From: Anaeramoeba ignava
Lineage: Eukaryota; Metamonada; Anaeramoebidae
DNA length: 64,000 bases
Reading direction: 5' to 3'
Assembly: GCA_028826165.1 (NCBI GenBank)
Contig: JAPDFW010000074.1
Span: forward strand, 124,001 to 188,000
Position numbers and translations under genes: made by a program. Position 1 is the first letter of the stretch; each line of letters opens with the position of its first letter. Of this stretch, positions 12,344-24,349 are shown one piece after another. The notes under the pieces were generated by a model. That model was not told the DNA's origin, did not search any database, and saw only the letters and a program-made list of their open reading frames with translations.

Positions 12344-15300
12344 ATGAATAATAAAAAAGACGCCAAATTAATTTCAAACGAAAAAGTAATAATTGTTGGG
12401 AGTATATCAATAGGAGTTATAGGATATTTTGTAACACGTTATTTAAATAGCAAAAAAAATTTACAAAAATATGAAGAAATTATTGAATGTTTAAATCCAA
12501 AAGAAAATAATTCAAATGACATCACTACAACAGATTTAATCACAAAAAGAATTAAAAACTTACAAATTTTCAATCAATTATTACTTGAAGGTGAGTTCAA
12601 AAAAGATATAAAAATAATCTAAAAAAACAATAACTTTTATTAACAAAAAAAAATCGAAAAAAATGAAAAATACTTGAAAAAACATTCGATAAATAATATA
12701 TGAATATAATTTATATGCGCAGATAATAACCCTCCTTTATTAGAAAGTCTTATGGAAGGAACTTTTTTTTCAAAATTAATTCCCAACTTGTTTCTTATGA
12801 ATTTCGAACTTGAAATTGAGGTTTTAGACACTTTATTATTTTCTACAAAAGATGGTGAATAATGAAATGAATAATGAAATAAATAATGAAATAAATAATG
12901 AATAAATAATGAAATAAATAATGAAATAAATAATGAAATAAATAATGAAATAAATAATGAAATAAATAATGAAATAAATAATGAAATAAATAAATAAATA
13001 AATAATTAAATAAATAATGAAATAAATAATGAAATAAATAATGAAATAAATAATTAAATAATTAAATAAACAATGAATAAAAATAAATAATAAAAACAAA
13101 TAAACAATGAAATAAATAATAAAATAAATAAAAATGAATAATGAAATAAATAATGAAATAAATAATGAAATAAATAATAAAAATAAATAAAAATAAATAA
13201 TGAAACAAATAAACAAATAATGAAACAAATAATGAAAAAATAAATTTTCAATCAATAAAATAAACTTGAAATAAAATAATGAAGTAAAATAATGAAAAAA
13301 ATATGAAAAAATAATCTAATGAAATAAATAATTTAATTAACAAAAATGAAATAAAAAAAAAAAATAAAATAATGAAAAAAATTGAAATAAATAATATAAA
13401 TAAATAATTTAAATAAATAATGAAAATAAATAACCCTAAATAATGAAGAAAGTAATTATGGAAGGAACTTTTGAAAAATTAATTCCCAAAACAAATAATG
13501 AATTAATGAAATAAATAATAAAATGAAATAATGAAAGGTTTAATGAAACTTTATTGAAATTTAATGAACAAAATAATGAAATAAATAAATAATAAAAAAA
13601 TAAAATAAATAATGAAATAAATAATTAAATAAATAATGAAATAAATAATTAAATAAATAAAAATAAATAAATAATGAAATAAATAATGAAATAAATAATG
13701 AAATAAATAATGAAATAAATAATGAAATAAATAATGAAATAAATAATGAAATAAATAATGAAATAAATAATGAAATAAATAATGAAATAAATAATGAAAT
13801 AAATAATGAAATAAATAATGAAATAAAAATGAATAATTAAAAATGAAATAAAAATAAATAAATAAATAAATAATGAAATAAATAATGAAATAAATAATGA
13901 AATAAATAATGAAATAAATAATGAAATAAATAATGAAATGAATAATTAAATAAATAATGAAATAAATAATGAAATAAATAATTAAATAAATAATGAAATA
14001 AATTGAAATGAATTAAAAATATAAAAAATAAAATCATGTTATAGAAATTAATTGTCGAGCAATTATTCGTGAGGACGGGATTAAATTTCTTTTAGAATAT
14101 ATGAATTATCGTTTGAATTATGAAAATCAAGAAAACTTGGATAAAAAAAACTATTCAATCAGCAATTCAACAATTCAATTAATCACAAAAGCCTGCAAAA
14201 CAATATCAAGAATTATTCAGAAATTGAAAGGCTTAGTTTTATCAGAAATTTTAACAACAAAATCAACTTCAATATTTGTAGATTTACTTAAAATTCCAAA
14301 CGAAAAATTACAACGATTTTCAGCAGAATGTTTGACTTGGATATCAGAAGGTTATTCTGAAATCATATATGATTTATATCGATTGATTGATTCAAATGAC
14401 TTGATTGCATTGTTAAATTCAAATGATGTCAAAAAACTAATTGCAGTTTCTTCTTTAATTCTTGATTGTCTTACTCTTAATCAATTTTTTCTGAGTGAAA
14501 TGTTCCAAAAAGGAATTCTTCGCAGTCTTGCGGAAATCATTCAAAAACACGATGATAAAGAGCTACTTTGTAATTGTATTTTGGCAACTTCTCGATTATT
14601 TACTTTGAAATTTTGCACTCCCAAAATGATTGAAAAAAACAATTTAATTCCAAATGTTATTAAAATTTGTTTTATTAATCAAAATGATGATAAATTAAAC
14701 TATGCAGGTTGTTTTTTTGTAAACTTACTTATGGATAATACAGAAGAGCATAAAAAATTCGCTTTAAAATATCATATTTTACCTTATTTAATTGAGCTTT
14801 TTAATTCTCCTTGTATTAGAGTTGTTAAACAATCTTTGGAAGCTTTGAAAAATTCAAGCATTTCTTCTGCTGAAAATATTCAAGAATTAATTAATCTTAA
14901 TATTCTTGATTATCTTTTTCCTTTAGCTTGGAGATTTTCGCGAAACGAATCTATTAAGCATAATATTGCTATTATTATTGGTAATTGTGCATATTTAGGT
15001 ATGAAAATTTATTAGAAAATTTATTAGAAAATTTATTAGAAAATTTATTAGAAAATTTATTAGAAAATTTATTAGAAAATTTATTAGAAAATTTATTAGA
15101 AAATTTAAATCAATATTTAAATCAATATTTAAAATCAATATTTAAAATCAATATTTAAAATCAATATTTAAAATCAATATTTAAATCAATATTTAAATCA
15201 ATATTTAAATCAATATTTAAAATCAATATTTAAATCAATATTTAAAATCAATATTTAAAATCAATATTTAAAATCAATATTTAAATCAATATTTAAATCA

Positions 15301-17207
15301 ATATTTAAAATCAATATTTAAAATCAATATTTAAAATCAATATTTAAAATCAATATTTAAAATCAATATTTAAAATCAATATTTAAAATCAATTTTAAAA
15401 TCAATATTTAAAATCAATATTTAAAATTAATATTTAAATCAATATTTAAATCAATATTTAAAAATCAATATTTAAAATCAATATTTAAAATCAATATTTA
15501 AAATCAATATTTAAAATCAATATTTAATTTTAAAATCAATATTTAAATTTTAAAGAACTTATTTAAAATCAATATTTTATTAATTGAAATATTTAATTCA
15601 AAATTTAAAAAAGTTTAAATCAAATTTAAATCAATATTTAAAATCAATGCGAAAAAAATCAATATTTAAAATCAATATTTAAAATCAATATTTAAATCAA
15701 TATTTCAAATCAATGAATTTAAATCAAAATGAATTTAATTTAAAATCAATATTTATTTAAAATGAATTTAATTTGAAAATGAATTTAATTTTAAAAATGA
15801 ATTTAATTTAAAAATGAATTTAATTTAAAAATAATAGATTTAATTTGAAACTTGTTTAATTTAAAAATGAATTTAATTTAAAATGAATTTAATTTGAAAA
15901 TGAATTTAATTTAAAATGGAAAATTAATTTGAAAATGAATTTAATTTGGAAATTGGATTTAATTTGGAAATGGATTTAATTTGAAAATGGATTTAATTTG
16001 AAAATGGATTTAATTTGAAAATGAATTTAATTTGAAAATGAATTTAATTTGGAAATGAATTTAATTTGAAAATGAATTTAATTTAAAAATGAATTTAATT
16101 TGAAAATGAATTTAATTTGAAAATGAATTTAATTTGAAAATGAATTTAATTTGGAAATGAATTTAATTTGAAAATGAATTTAATTTGAAAATGAATTTAA
16201 TTTGAAAATGAATTTAATTTGAAAATGAATTTAATTTGAAAATGAATTTAATTTGAAAATGAATTTAATTTGAAAATGAATTTAATTTGAAAATGAATTT
16301 AATTTGAAAATGAATTTAATTTGAAAATGGATTTAATTTGAAAATGAATTTAATTTAAAAATGAATTTAATTTGAGAAATGAATTTAATTTGAAAATGGA
16401 TTTAATTTGAAAATGAATTTAATTTGAAAATGAATTTAATTTGAAAATGAATTTAATTTAAAAATGAATTTAATTTGGAAATGGATTTAATTTGAAAATG
16501 GATTTAATTTGAAAATGAATTTAATTAGAAAATGAATTTAATTTGAAAAATGAATTTAATTTGAAAATGGATTTAATTTAAAAATGAATTTAATTTGAAA
16601 ATGAATTTAATTTGAAAATGAATTTAATTTGAAAATGAAATTAATTTAAAAATGAAATTATATTAAAATTATATTAAAATTATATTAAAATTATTTTTCA
16701 AATTTTAGCATTAAATCAAGAGGAAATTAGAAATTCAGGTGCTCTAAAGAAAATTATCCAAATTTTAGATTCAAATCAATATTATTCAATTATAAGCTCA
16801 CTTTTCGCATTAAAAAAATTTTCAGAACCAATAGAAGGGATAAATAGTGAAATTTGGAGTAAATAAATTAAACATTTTTTTTATAAAATTTACAACTTTT
16901 AATCAATTATCATTTTTTAAAAAAAAAAAAAGGAAAAAATGTTGAATTTTTAGTACAAAATGGATGTATTGAACGTTTAATAAGAATTGCAACTTTAAGA
17001 GATGAAAATTTAACAAAACTCGCAAATGATTGTTTGGTTCAATTAGAAAATCATTGTTAGTCAAATATTTTATATTTTTATTAAAATTCCAAATTAAAAT
17101 TTCAAATTAATTTAATTTATTTTTTAGCAAGTGTTAAATCGATTATCCAAAAATTTAATGCAGAAATTTCTCGTTTACAAGAACAATCAACACAAAAATC
17201 AAATTAA
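12344..17207 (+). CDS. N-terminally anchored armadillo-repeat protein
   Basis: Six exons in phase (12344-12590, 12723-12854, 14045-14998, 16709-16858, 16933-17055, 17128-17207) give 561 residues. An N-terminal hydrophobic segment, VIIVGSISIGVIGYFVTRYL (residues 16-35), is followed by basic residues, then armadillo-like helical repeats to the end, for example FSAECLTWISEGYSEIIYDL and LNYAGCFFVNLLMDNTEEHK. The layout, a short N-terminal anchor plus a cytosolic armadillo fold, resembles ARMC10/ARMCX proteins of the mitochondrial outer membrane, but sequence similarity to them is not evident to me. An outer membrane of a mitochondrion-related organelle or the ER is a guess. Introns 2 and 3 (1.2 and 1.7 kb) are tandem arrays, and intron 2 holds a decayed copy of exon 2. 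Confidence 0.75.
12855..14044. repeat. ATAATGAAATAA array in intron 2, with an exon-2 relic at about 13430-13490
   Basis: A 12-bp array (ATAATGAAATAA and shortened forms) fills the intron. It is interrupted near 13430-13490 by higher-complexity sequence containing TTATGGAAGGAACTTTT and AAATTAATTCCCAA, words that also occur in the same order in exon 2 (12723-12790). Confidence 0.8.
14999..16708. repeat. Three successive arrays in intron 3
   Basis: The intron holds in turn an AAAATTTATTAG array (15005-15105), a CAATATTTAAAAT array (15110-15700) and an AATGAATTTAATTTGAA array (15710-16660), then about 45 bp of plain sequence to the acceptor TTTTAG. Several distinct repeat families within one intron suggest successive local expansions. 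Confidence 0.8.
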
Positions 17208-17589
17208 TTCTCTCTCTTTTTTTTGAAAACAATTCAAATTGACTTTAAAAAAAAATCAATTTGTTTGAAATTTTTTCATTTTCAAATTTTCATTCCAATT
17301 TCTGTTTTATTTTTTGTTTTTTTTTTCAAATTTTAAAATTAAAAATAAAACAAATTCTTCAATAAAAAAGAATTCAAAAAAAGAAACAGAAAGAAAAACA
17401 GAAAAATAATTTTTTAAAAGGAAAAAAAAAATTTTTTTTTTAATTGAAAATTGTTTTTAAAAAAGCAAAAAAATTTTTGTTTTCCTTAATGAAAAGAAAA
17501 AGTGGATCAAAAAAAGAAAGAAAGAAAAAAAGACAAAAAAAAAGAAAAAAGAAGAAAAAAAAGAAGAAGAAGAAATTAAGAAGAAGGAA
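17208..17589. other. Convergent intergenic region
   Basis: 3' flanks of the armadillo-anchor gene (+) and VPS26 (-). A-rich with AAGAAAAAAAG runs near the VPS26 end. No gene is seen. Confidence 0.55.
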
Positions 17590-20154
17590 TTAGTTTTGAT
17601 TTGATTTAAGGAAAGGATCAAAATGAGTTCGATAAAGGAAAATTTCAGATTGTTTAAAGTATTTTTTATCTTCTTCATCAAATAAAGTTAATTTAAGATA
17701 ATAACGGACGCTAAATTTGTTATTAATCTTCTTATATGTTGGAGTGAGGTCTAAACTTTCTAAAAAGAATCTAATTGGAATACTTTCACCTTTAACTGGA
17801 GTTCCATCCATAATTTCAAATCGAGATACAATTTCATTGTGATAATCAATTTCTTCTCCTTTTCCAATAATTTCTCTTCGAATAACTGAAACTTCCATAA
17901 ATTTTAGTTTAATTCGAGAAAGTAAATAAAAAACTTTGCCAATAACAACATCTTCAAGATGGAATCTTTAAATTTAATTTTTATTTTGAATTTAATTTAA
18001 TTTTTAATTTTGAATTTTGAATTTAATTTTTAATTTTGATTTGAATTTAATTTTGAATTCAATTTTAATTTTTGATTTTGAATTTAATTTTTATTTTGAT
18101 TTGATTTTGAATTTAATTTTTATTTTGATTTGAATTTAATTTTGAATTTAATTTTGAATTCAATTTTAATTTTAATTTAATTTTGAATTTAATTTTGAAT
18201 TTAATTTGAATTTAATTTTGAATTTAATTTTGAATTTAATTTTGAATTTAATTTTAAATTTAATTTAATTGAATTTAATTTAATTGAATTTTTTACTTGG
18301 ATTTTCTATATTCAAATTGAATATGAATACAATCTTGAATTCCAACTTCCATTGTAATTGGATTTCCTTGATCTGGCATTGATTTTTTATTCATCACAAA
18401 AATATCAACTTCTTTTTAATGTTTGAAACGAAATCCTCGAATTTCTTTTATTTAATTCTAACAAAATAATTTTTAAAATTTAATTTTTAATTTAAAATTA
18501 AAATTAAAATTAATTTTAAAATTAAAAATTTAAAAGAAAATAAACCTTAAATTCCAATTTTTCCATAATAAGATTCATATTGATTTCTCAACATTTTTAA
18601 ATTCAAAAATCCCAAACTTTTGATTTCTTTTTAATGTTTGAACGAAATCCTCGTTCTATTATAAGTCTAACAAAATATCTATTAAAATTTAAAAATTAAA
18701 TATAAAATTAAAATTAAAATTAAAATTAAAATTAAAATTAAAATTTTAAAAGAAAATAAACCTTAAATAAATTTTTATAAATAAATTGTTTATAAATAAC
18801 ATTTGGAAATTCAAAATCCCAAACTTTTGATTTGTTTATAAATAAATTGTTTATAAATAAATTCTTTTAAAATAAATTCATAATTAAATACCTTGTTTAT
18901 AAATAAATATTTATAATTAAATTATTTATAAATAAATTGTTTATAAATAAATTGTTTATAATTAAATTGTTTATAAATAAATTGTTAATAAATAAATTGT
19001 TTATAATTGTTTATAAATAAATTGTTAATAAATAAATTGTTAATAAATAAATTGTTTATAAATAAATTGTTTATAAATGTTTATAAATAATTGTTTATAA
19101 ATAAATGTTTATAATTAAATTGTTAATAAATAAATGTTTATAAATAAATTGTTTATAAATAAATTGTTTATAAATAAATTGTTAATAAATAAATTGTTTA
19201 TAAATAAATTGTTAATAAATAAATTGTTTATAAATAAAATGTTTATAAATAAATTGTTAATAAATAAATGTTGATAAATAAATTGTTAATAAATAAATTG
19301 TTAATAAAATAAAAAATTGTTAATAAATAAATTAATAAATAAAATTGGAATTAAAATTGAAATTATAAATAAAATTATTTATAAATAAATTGTTTATAAA
19401 TAAATTATTATAAATAAATTGATTATAAATAAATGTTTATAAATAAATTGTTTATAATTGTTTATAAATAAATTGTTAATAAATAATTGTTAATAAATAA
19501 ATTGTTAATAATTAAAATGTTTATAAATAAATTGTTAATAAATAAATTGTTAATAAATAAATTGTTAATAAATAAATTGTTTATAAATAAATTGTTAATA
19601 AATAAATTGTTAATAAATAAATTGTTTATAAATAAATGTTTATAAATAAATTGTTAATAAATAAAATGTTTATAATTGTTTATAAATAAATTGTTTATAA
19701 ATAAATGTTTATAAATAAATTGTTTATAATTGTTTATAATTAAATTGTTAATAAATAAATTGTTAATAAATAAATTGTTAATAAATAAATTGTTTATAAT
19801 TGTTTATAAATAAATATTTATAAATGTTTATAAATAAATTGTTTATAATTAAAAAAGAATTCCCATTTCCATTTCAAAATTTTAATTTGAAATTCAACTC
19901 CAAATCCTTTTATAAATTTAAATTGAAAAATTTTTACCAATTTGACCAATAAATTCAACTTTGATTTGTTCAAATTCAAGTTTTTTGCCTTCTTTTACTT
20001 GAATTTTAATTTTTCCTCCAACTGAATCACCAGAAGTAAAAACAAGAAGTTGATGTTTTTGCTCTTTAATTGTTTGTGTTATTTTCTTTCTTACTCGTTC
20101 ATCTGTAAATGCAACATAAACTTCACAAACTGGTTTTGAACCAAAAAAACTCAT
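17590..20154 (-). CDS. VPS26-like retromer subunit; interior duplicated and frame-broken, possible pseudogene
   Basis: The first exon (20154-19938) encodes MSFFGSKPVCEVYV... ending EQIKVEFIGQIG, the VPS26 N-terminus. The last exons are also intact: about 18415-18297 ends MEVGIQDCIHIQFEYRKSK and joins in phase to 17965-17590 (FHLEDVVIGKVFYLL..., FEIMDGTPVKGESIPIRFFL, KKFSVRYYLKL, DEEDKKYFKQSEI). These are the most conserved blocks of VPS26, the arrestin-like retromer subunit for endosome-to-Golgi retrieval. Between them, where about 75 residues are expected, lie 1 kb of TTTATAAATAAATTG repeat and several partial copies of the missing exons (18792-18833, 18562-18665, 18410-18470), with stops and single-base shifts. 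I could not join a clean middle. It may be a decayed copy, a badly assembled gene, or one needing unusual processing. Confidence 0.7.
18410..18835 (-). repeat. Partial, degenerate copies of a VPS26 middle exon
   Basis: Three related fragments lie on the minus strand. One (about 18830-18790) encodes KSKVWDFEFPNV. A second (18665-18562) encodes IIERGFRSNIKKKSKVWDF and, after +1 shifts, EFKNVEK and ESYYGKIGI. A third (18470-18410) carries the same CGAGGATTTCGTT word just before the EVDIFV coding segment. VPS26 family order is ...DFEF..VEK.YESY.G.NVRL..., so these are overlapping copies of one exon region. Confidence 0.6.
18840..19860. repeat. TTTATAAATAAATTG array inside the VPS26 locus
   Basis: A 15-bp array (AAATTGTTTATAAAT and AAATTGTTAATAAAT) occupies the centre of the locus, between the first exon and the scrambled middle-exon fragments. 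Confidence 0.8.
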
Positions 20155-20552
20155 TATTTTTATTAATAAAATAAAAATTTAATTTAATTTTTGTTTTAAT
20201 TTGTTTTTGTTTTTTTAAATTGAGAAAACAATTTAAAAAATGAAAAGAAGAAAAGTAAAAAAATAAAAAAATGAATTTTTAAATTAAAAAAATTTTTTTT
20301 TTCTTTTTCCTTTTTCCTTTTTTTTTTTTTTTTAAACTTTTTAATTTTTGTTGTTGTTTTTGTTTAAAAATTCAAAATAAAAATCAAAGAAATTGTTTCC
20401 AAAAAAAAAAATCAAAAAGAAATCTTCTTTTTGTTTGATTGTTTTAAAAAAAAATAATTCCATTTTTGTTTTTGTTTTGTTTTTGATGAATGAACTTCTT
20501 TTCTTATTGAAAAATTTTTTTCTTCGCTTTCTTTTTTGTTTCTTATTTTAAA
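20155..20552. other. Intergenic spacer upstream of VPS26
   Basis: About 400 bp of A- and T-runs between the VPS26 start and the stop of the next minus-strand gene, so it probably holds the VPS26 promoter. It has stretches such as TTGTTGTTTTTGTTT but no recognised element or gene. Confidence 0.5.
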
Positions 20553-22848
20553 TTACATTAATTTTTTGCCAATCAAAATGAAAAAATAAAGAAACAAAAA
20601 GAAAAAAATGAGTAATTTAACAATCCAAACTGGCCATTGAGACAAACGACGCTTTTGAAAGAAACCCCTCTTAATCTTACGATAAGAAACACTAAGATGC
20701 TCAAATTGTTTTGATACAGGGATAAGTTTTTTTGTAAAGCGAAAACGCTTTCCAATTTCAATTTGGGAAATTTTGACAGGTGCAGTTCCCGAAGAAGTAG
20801 CAAGAGAAATAGCCTCATCAAAAGAATCTGAGGTGAAATCATCAAAGCCAACATTTGATTCGAGCATGCTTTTTTTAGAGATTGGGGCTTTTGCTTTCAT
20901 CAATTGGGATTTTTGATTAAGTTTAGCGTGACGTATTCTATTTGATCTTGATGAAATATTATTGTTAAATGAACTTTCAATTGTATTTTCAATTGAAGAA
21001 GTTAAAAATGATAATTCAGAATCTGAATTTTCCTTCATCGATCCAGTGAATTCTGAGTATTGGAAGTTGCTCGGAAGATTTAAAGAAACAAAAAGTTGAT
21101 TTATTGGAATGTCAAATAACGGAAATGAGAACTTTAACGATCCACAACATTTCATAACGGTTGCCGGCAAAAAATAAAAAATTTCAACGGAAAAAGAACT
21201 ATGATTTGGGTTGTTTTTCTCAAGCGGAATCATGATATATCCGCTGTCATCTTGTGAGGGTTTTACTGGATGATCCGCAACTACTGTCGACCATAAAGAA
21301 AATTGTTTGTTCGGGATTTCCATTCGAAGAAACTGTTTCTGAGTGTTTCGCACATATAATTTGCAATGGTACACAATTGAACTCTCTGAATGCGTGACTG
21401 AAACATGAAGTTGGTCAATCACAGCAACAAGTACATCTGTTTCGTCGTGGTGGATCACATTGAGAATCAGATGAAAAATCGGAACAAGAAATTTATAAGC
21501 AAAAAGTGGTGATTCGTTTAAAAGTTTGTCTTGAATTGTTGGCGGTAATTCCGCAACTGCAAGCTTCGCGAGAGAACTTATTGAGACTTCTGAAATTTCT
21601 AAGTTGGATTTGCTCAGAATTCCGATCCATCCTTTGTCATGATCCACATGTTGATTGCGAAATACTGGCAGCGATACATCGGATTTTTCAGAGAGATCAA
21701 CAGGAAGCTCGGTGATTATGTTCAGATAGAATTCACCTTCGATACCTGAATCGACCCAAACGCGAACAATTTTGTTCGGCAATTCGGGAAAATTTTTTTT
21801 TCTTTTATCTTTTTCATTTTCTTTATCTTTTTCATTTTCTTTATCTTTTTCATTTTTCTTTTTCATTTTCTTTATCTTTTTCATTTTCATCAAGATCCAA
21901 ATTATCTTTTTCATCAAGATCCAAATTTTTGTCTTTGTTCTCTTTTTGAATTGTTTGCTTTGTCTGAGAAATTTCTCGCCATTTTTTTAACTTATCGCAA
22001 GTGACAGAAAGAACATGAACGTTTCCAGGAACAAGAACATCAAAGCGCGATTTTGTTCCGTGAAGAATTGTGAATTTGACCATAAGATCCGAGATGGCAA
22101 CACTTTCAGAAAGCGAATGAATCACATACTGTTCAGCATTTACGATTGTTTTTTTTTTTTCGACTTTCGGTTTTTTGATGTCAGTTTGTCCCGAATCTGT
22201 CAAAATCTTTTTAGGCTCTTCAACAAACTCTTCTTTCTTCTCTATCCACGAAATGCGCAGCGTGGTTACTGCGGGAATTGTGCAGTGGATCCGGGTTGTG
22301 TCTTCTTCGCGAGTCTGGACAAGATCAAGTGCGGATTGAACGTTAATTTGGATCGTTTCATTTGTTGTCACTTTGAAGTCAACGATATTTTTTCTAGCGC
22401 GCGGAATTTCTATGTTGATAATTTTTGCGCGCTCAGTGTAATATGCTGTCAAAATTTTCAGTTCTACTTTATAAGTGCCTTTACTTCTTGTCAGGAACAT
22501 GCATCCTTGTTCTGTCGCTGATATCCAGCTTTCGCCTCCGTCTAGTGATGTGATGCTGCTTTCTAGAACTAGAATTTTTTGTGGCAATAATTTCGTTATT
22601 GTCCACTGGTTTTCTAAAAGGGTTTCAATCTCAAAAGTGCAAGTTAATTTGGCTCGTTTTTTTTCAGACTCTCCTTCATAATGCGCCTCTTTGATAATAG
22701 CACTTCCGTGTGGATTTGTGTGCTGAATTAATGATAAGATGTCAAAAAAATCTTTGTTTTGCATTGTAAATTGAGTATTTGGCGAAGAAAGTAAGGAAAT
22801 TATGTTATTTGGAATGAAAACAGTTTGTTTTTGTTTTTCAACATCCAT
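20553..22848 (-). CDS. Large intronless tail-anchored protein of unknown function, with a +1 frame break
   Basis: The frame starting at ATG 22848 runs 332 codons to TGA at 21852-21850, inside an ENEKDK-rich microsatellite. The +1 frame continues at once with the same repeat (GAA AAA GAT AAA) and runs 432 more residues to 20553, so the two halves read as one 764-residue protein. Both halves look beta-rich (ITAYYTERAKIINIEIPRAR; VYHCKLYVRNTQKQFLRMEI). The only strong membrane segment is at the extreme C-terminus (VWIVKLLIFFFLFLYFFILI, then GKKLM) and there is no signal peptide, which suggests tail anchoring with a cytosolic body. The pattern of the N-terminal half loosely recalls uncharacterised bacterial beta-sandwich proteins. 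Base composition is clearly less AT-rich than in neighbours and there are no introns, so lateral origin is possible. No function can be assigned. Confidence 0.7.
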
Positions 22849-22971
22849 TTTTAATTAAAAGAAAAGAAAGAAAAAAATGAAAAAAAAAAATTAAAAAAAA
22901 ATAATTAAAAAGGAGAAAAACTAAAATAATTTCTCCTTTTGTTTTTTTTCTCCTTTTTAGTTGTTTTTTGT

Positions 22972-24198
22972 TTAAAGAAAAACATTCACAACTTTTTGAA
23001 TTTTTGCTCGACAAATTGGACAATTAGTCAAAGATTTAGCGCATTCTTCACAAACAGAAAGATGTGCACAAGGGATAAACATGCATTTTCTGAGATTCTC
23101 CATGCACACAACACAATGTGTGATTGATTCAAGCTCTTCAATTTTTTTTGAAGTAACCATTTCTTTTTGAGCATTTTGGATTTTCTTTTTGGGGGCAATA
23201 GCAAAAGAAGAAAAAGCAAAAATTTCATGTTCCACATTTTTCGTTTTTTTTTCCTCATTTGGATCTGCATTTCCAACGCAAAAGAAACAATCACGCGGGT
23301 CTTCTTCAAACGGATTTTGATGGAATAAATAAACAAAACCACCATTTTCGCAGATTTTCCACTCTTTTTTTGATTCAGAAACAAGAGTTTCATTTGGACG
23401 AACCCAGCAATAATAACGCGCGCCTTTGTCGTACATACTTTGTATTGTGATGTCCTGGAATCTGCCTTCGCGATAAAGACAACTAGTGAATTCATGATCC
23501 CATTTATGCGGTCCGTTAAAAAAAAGTCCTCTTCCAATTCCAATTGCATTTGCTCCAACAACGCGATCTGAACTGTCAAAATAAAGATATCCCCCAAAAC
23601 TCACAAAAACTACTTCTGGCGCTGTTAGATCAAGTTGCGCTTTTTGATCTTCCGTTAACTGACTAACCCCCGCTAATGGATATGCCCAAACAAAAGATGT
23701 CGCTTTAATTGGAATTTTCGCTATTATTTTTGATTTTTCATCAAGTGTGATCGGATGTTTTGGTGAAAATGTCCCGAAATTCCAAACGTTAAATTTGTGA
23801 AGAAGTCCTAGTTTTCCTAAAAAGGAAATTGAATAGATAAATGATTCCATTGATTCAATTTTCGGTCTTAAATTTGTTGGAATTATTCCAAATGGTCCAA
23901 GTGCATTTGGAAAGGTTTCTGTATCATCATCTTCATCATCTTCAACTTCATCTTCACTAATTACAACTATATCCATTTTTTTCTTCTCTTCAAAATGTAC
24001 TTTTTTTTCTTTTTCTTTCTCTTTTTCTTTCTCTGAAAATTTCTCTTCTAATTCTTCTTTTTCTTTTTCTGTTTCCAAAAGTGTTTGTGTTAATTCTTTG
24101 TTTTTTTCTTCTAATTCCGCTATTCTTGTTCGCAATTCTTTCATTTGTTTTTCTACTTCTTCTGGTTGTAAAGGAATAAAATAATTTTCTTGATCCAT
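22972..24198 (-). CDS. RING-finger (C3HC4) protein, probable E3 ubiquitin ligase
   Basis: An intronless frame of 408 residues from ATG 24198 (MDQENYFIPLQP); an ATG seven codons upstream is possible but has a poorer context. Residues about 10-75 form a Glu/Lys-rich coiled coil, followed by an acidic stretch (SEDEVEDDEDDDTE). The middle 250 residues form an unrecognised globular domain rich in Gly and aromatics (VFVSFGGYLYFDSSDRVVGA). The last 45 residues are a RING: CVVC, then FIPCAH, VCEEC and NCPIC, in C3HC4 order with the spacing of IAP/MGRN1-type C-terminal RINGs. It should transfer ubiquitin; substrates are unknown. Like the adjacent tail-anchored gene it is intronless and richer in GC than most of the window. 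Confidence 0.85.
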   Translation of the reverse strand: MDQENYFIPLQPEEVEKQMKELRTRIAELEEKNKELTQTLLETEKEKEELEEKFSEKEKEKEKEKKVHFEEKKKMDIVVISEDEVEDDEDDDTETFPNALGPFGIIPTNLRPKIESMESFIYSISFLGKLGLLHKFNVWNFGTFSPKHPITLDEKSKIIAKIPIKATSFVWAYPLAGVSQLTEDQKAQLDLTAPEVVFVSFGGYLYFDSSDRVVGANAIGIGRGLFFNGPHKWDHEFTSCLYREGRFQDITIQSMYDKGARYYCWVRPNETLVSESKKEWKICENGGFVYLFHQNPFEEDPRDCFFCVGNADPNEEKKTKNVEHEIFAFSSFAIAPKKKIQNAQKEMVTSKKIEELESITHCVVCMENLRKCMFIPCAHLSVCEECAKSLTNCPICRAKIQKVVNVFL

Positions 24199-24349
24199 TT
24201 TAATTAAAAACAAAAACAAAAAAAACCAAAATAAAAATGAAAAATGAAAAATTTTAATTAAAAAACAGAAAATTTTTTCTTTTTAGTTTTTTTTTTCCTT
24301 TTTTAAAAGTTCACTTTTTTAATTCATCATTCTCAAAAAATTAATAATT

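Noticed and set aside
21850-21990. Dilysine ER-retrieval signal (KKLM) at the C-terminus of the tail-anchored protein
   Set aside because: With no signal peptide, the short tail after the membrane segment would face the lumen, where a KKxx signal does not work.
22015-22681. Plus-strand open frames opposite the tail-anchored gene
   Set aside because: They are antisense shadows; the minus-strand frame is longer, has coherent composition and a credible start.
20553-22848. Two separate overlapping genes
   Set aside because: Both frames cross the same ENEKDK repeat and the second has no good start of its own; one protein with a single +1 break explains both.
20553-24198. Bacterial contamination of the assembly
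   Set aside because: The RING protein is clearly eukaryotic, both genes share A/T-run flanks with the neighbours, and the flanking VPS26 and BTB-TLDc genes are contiguous with them.
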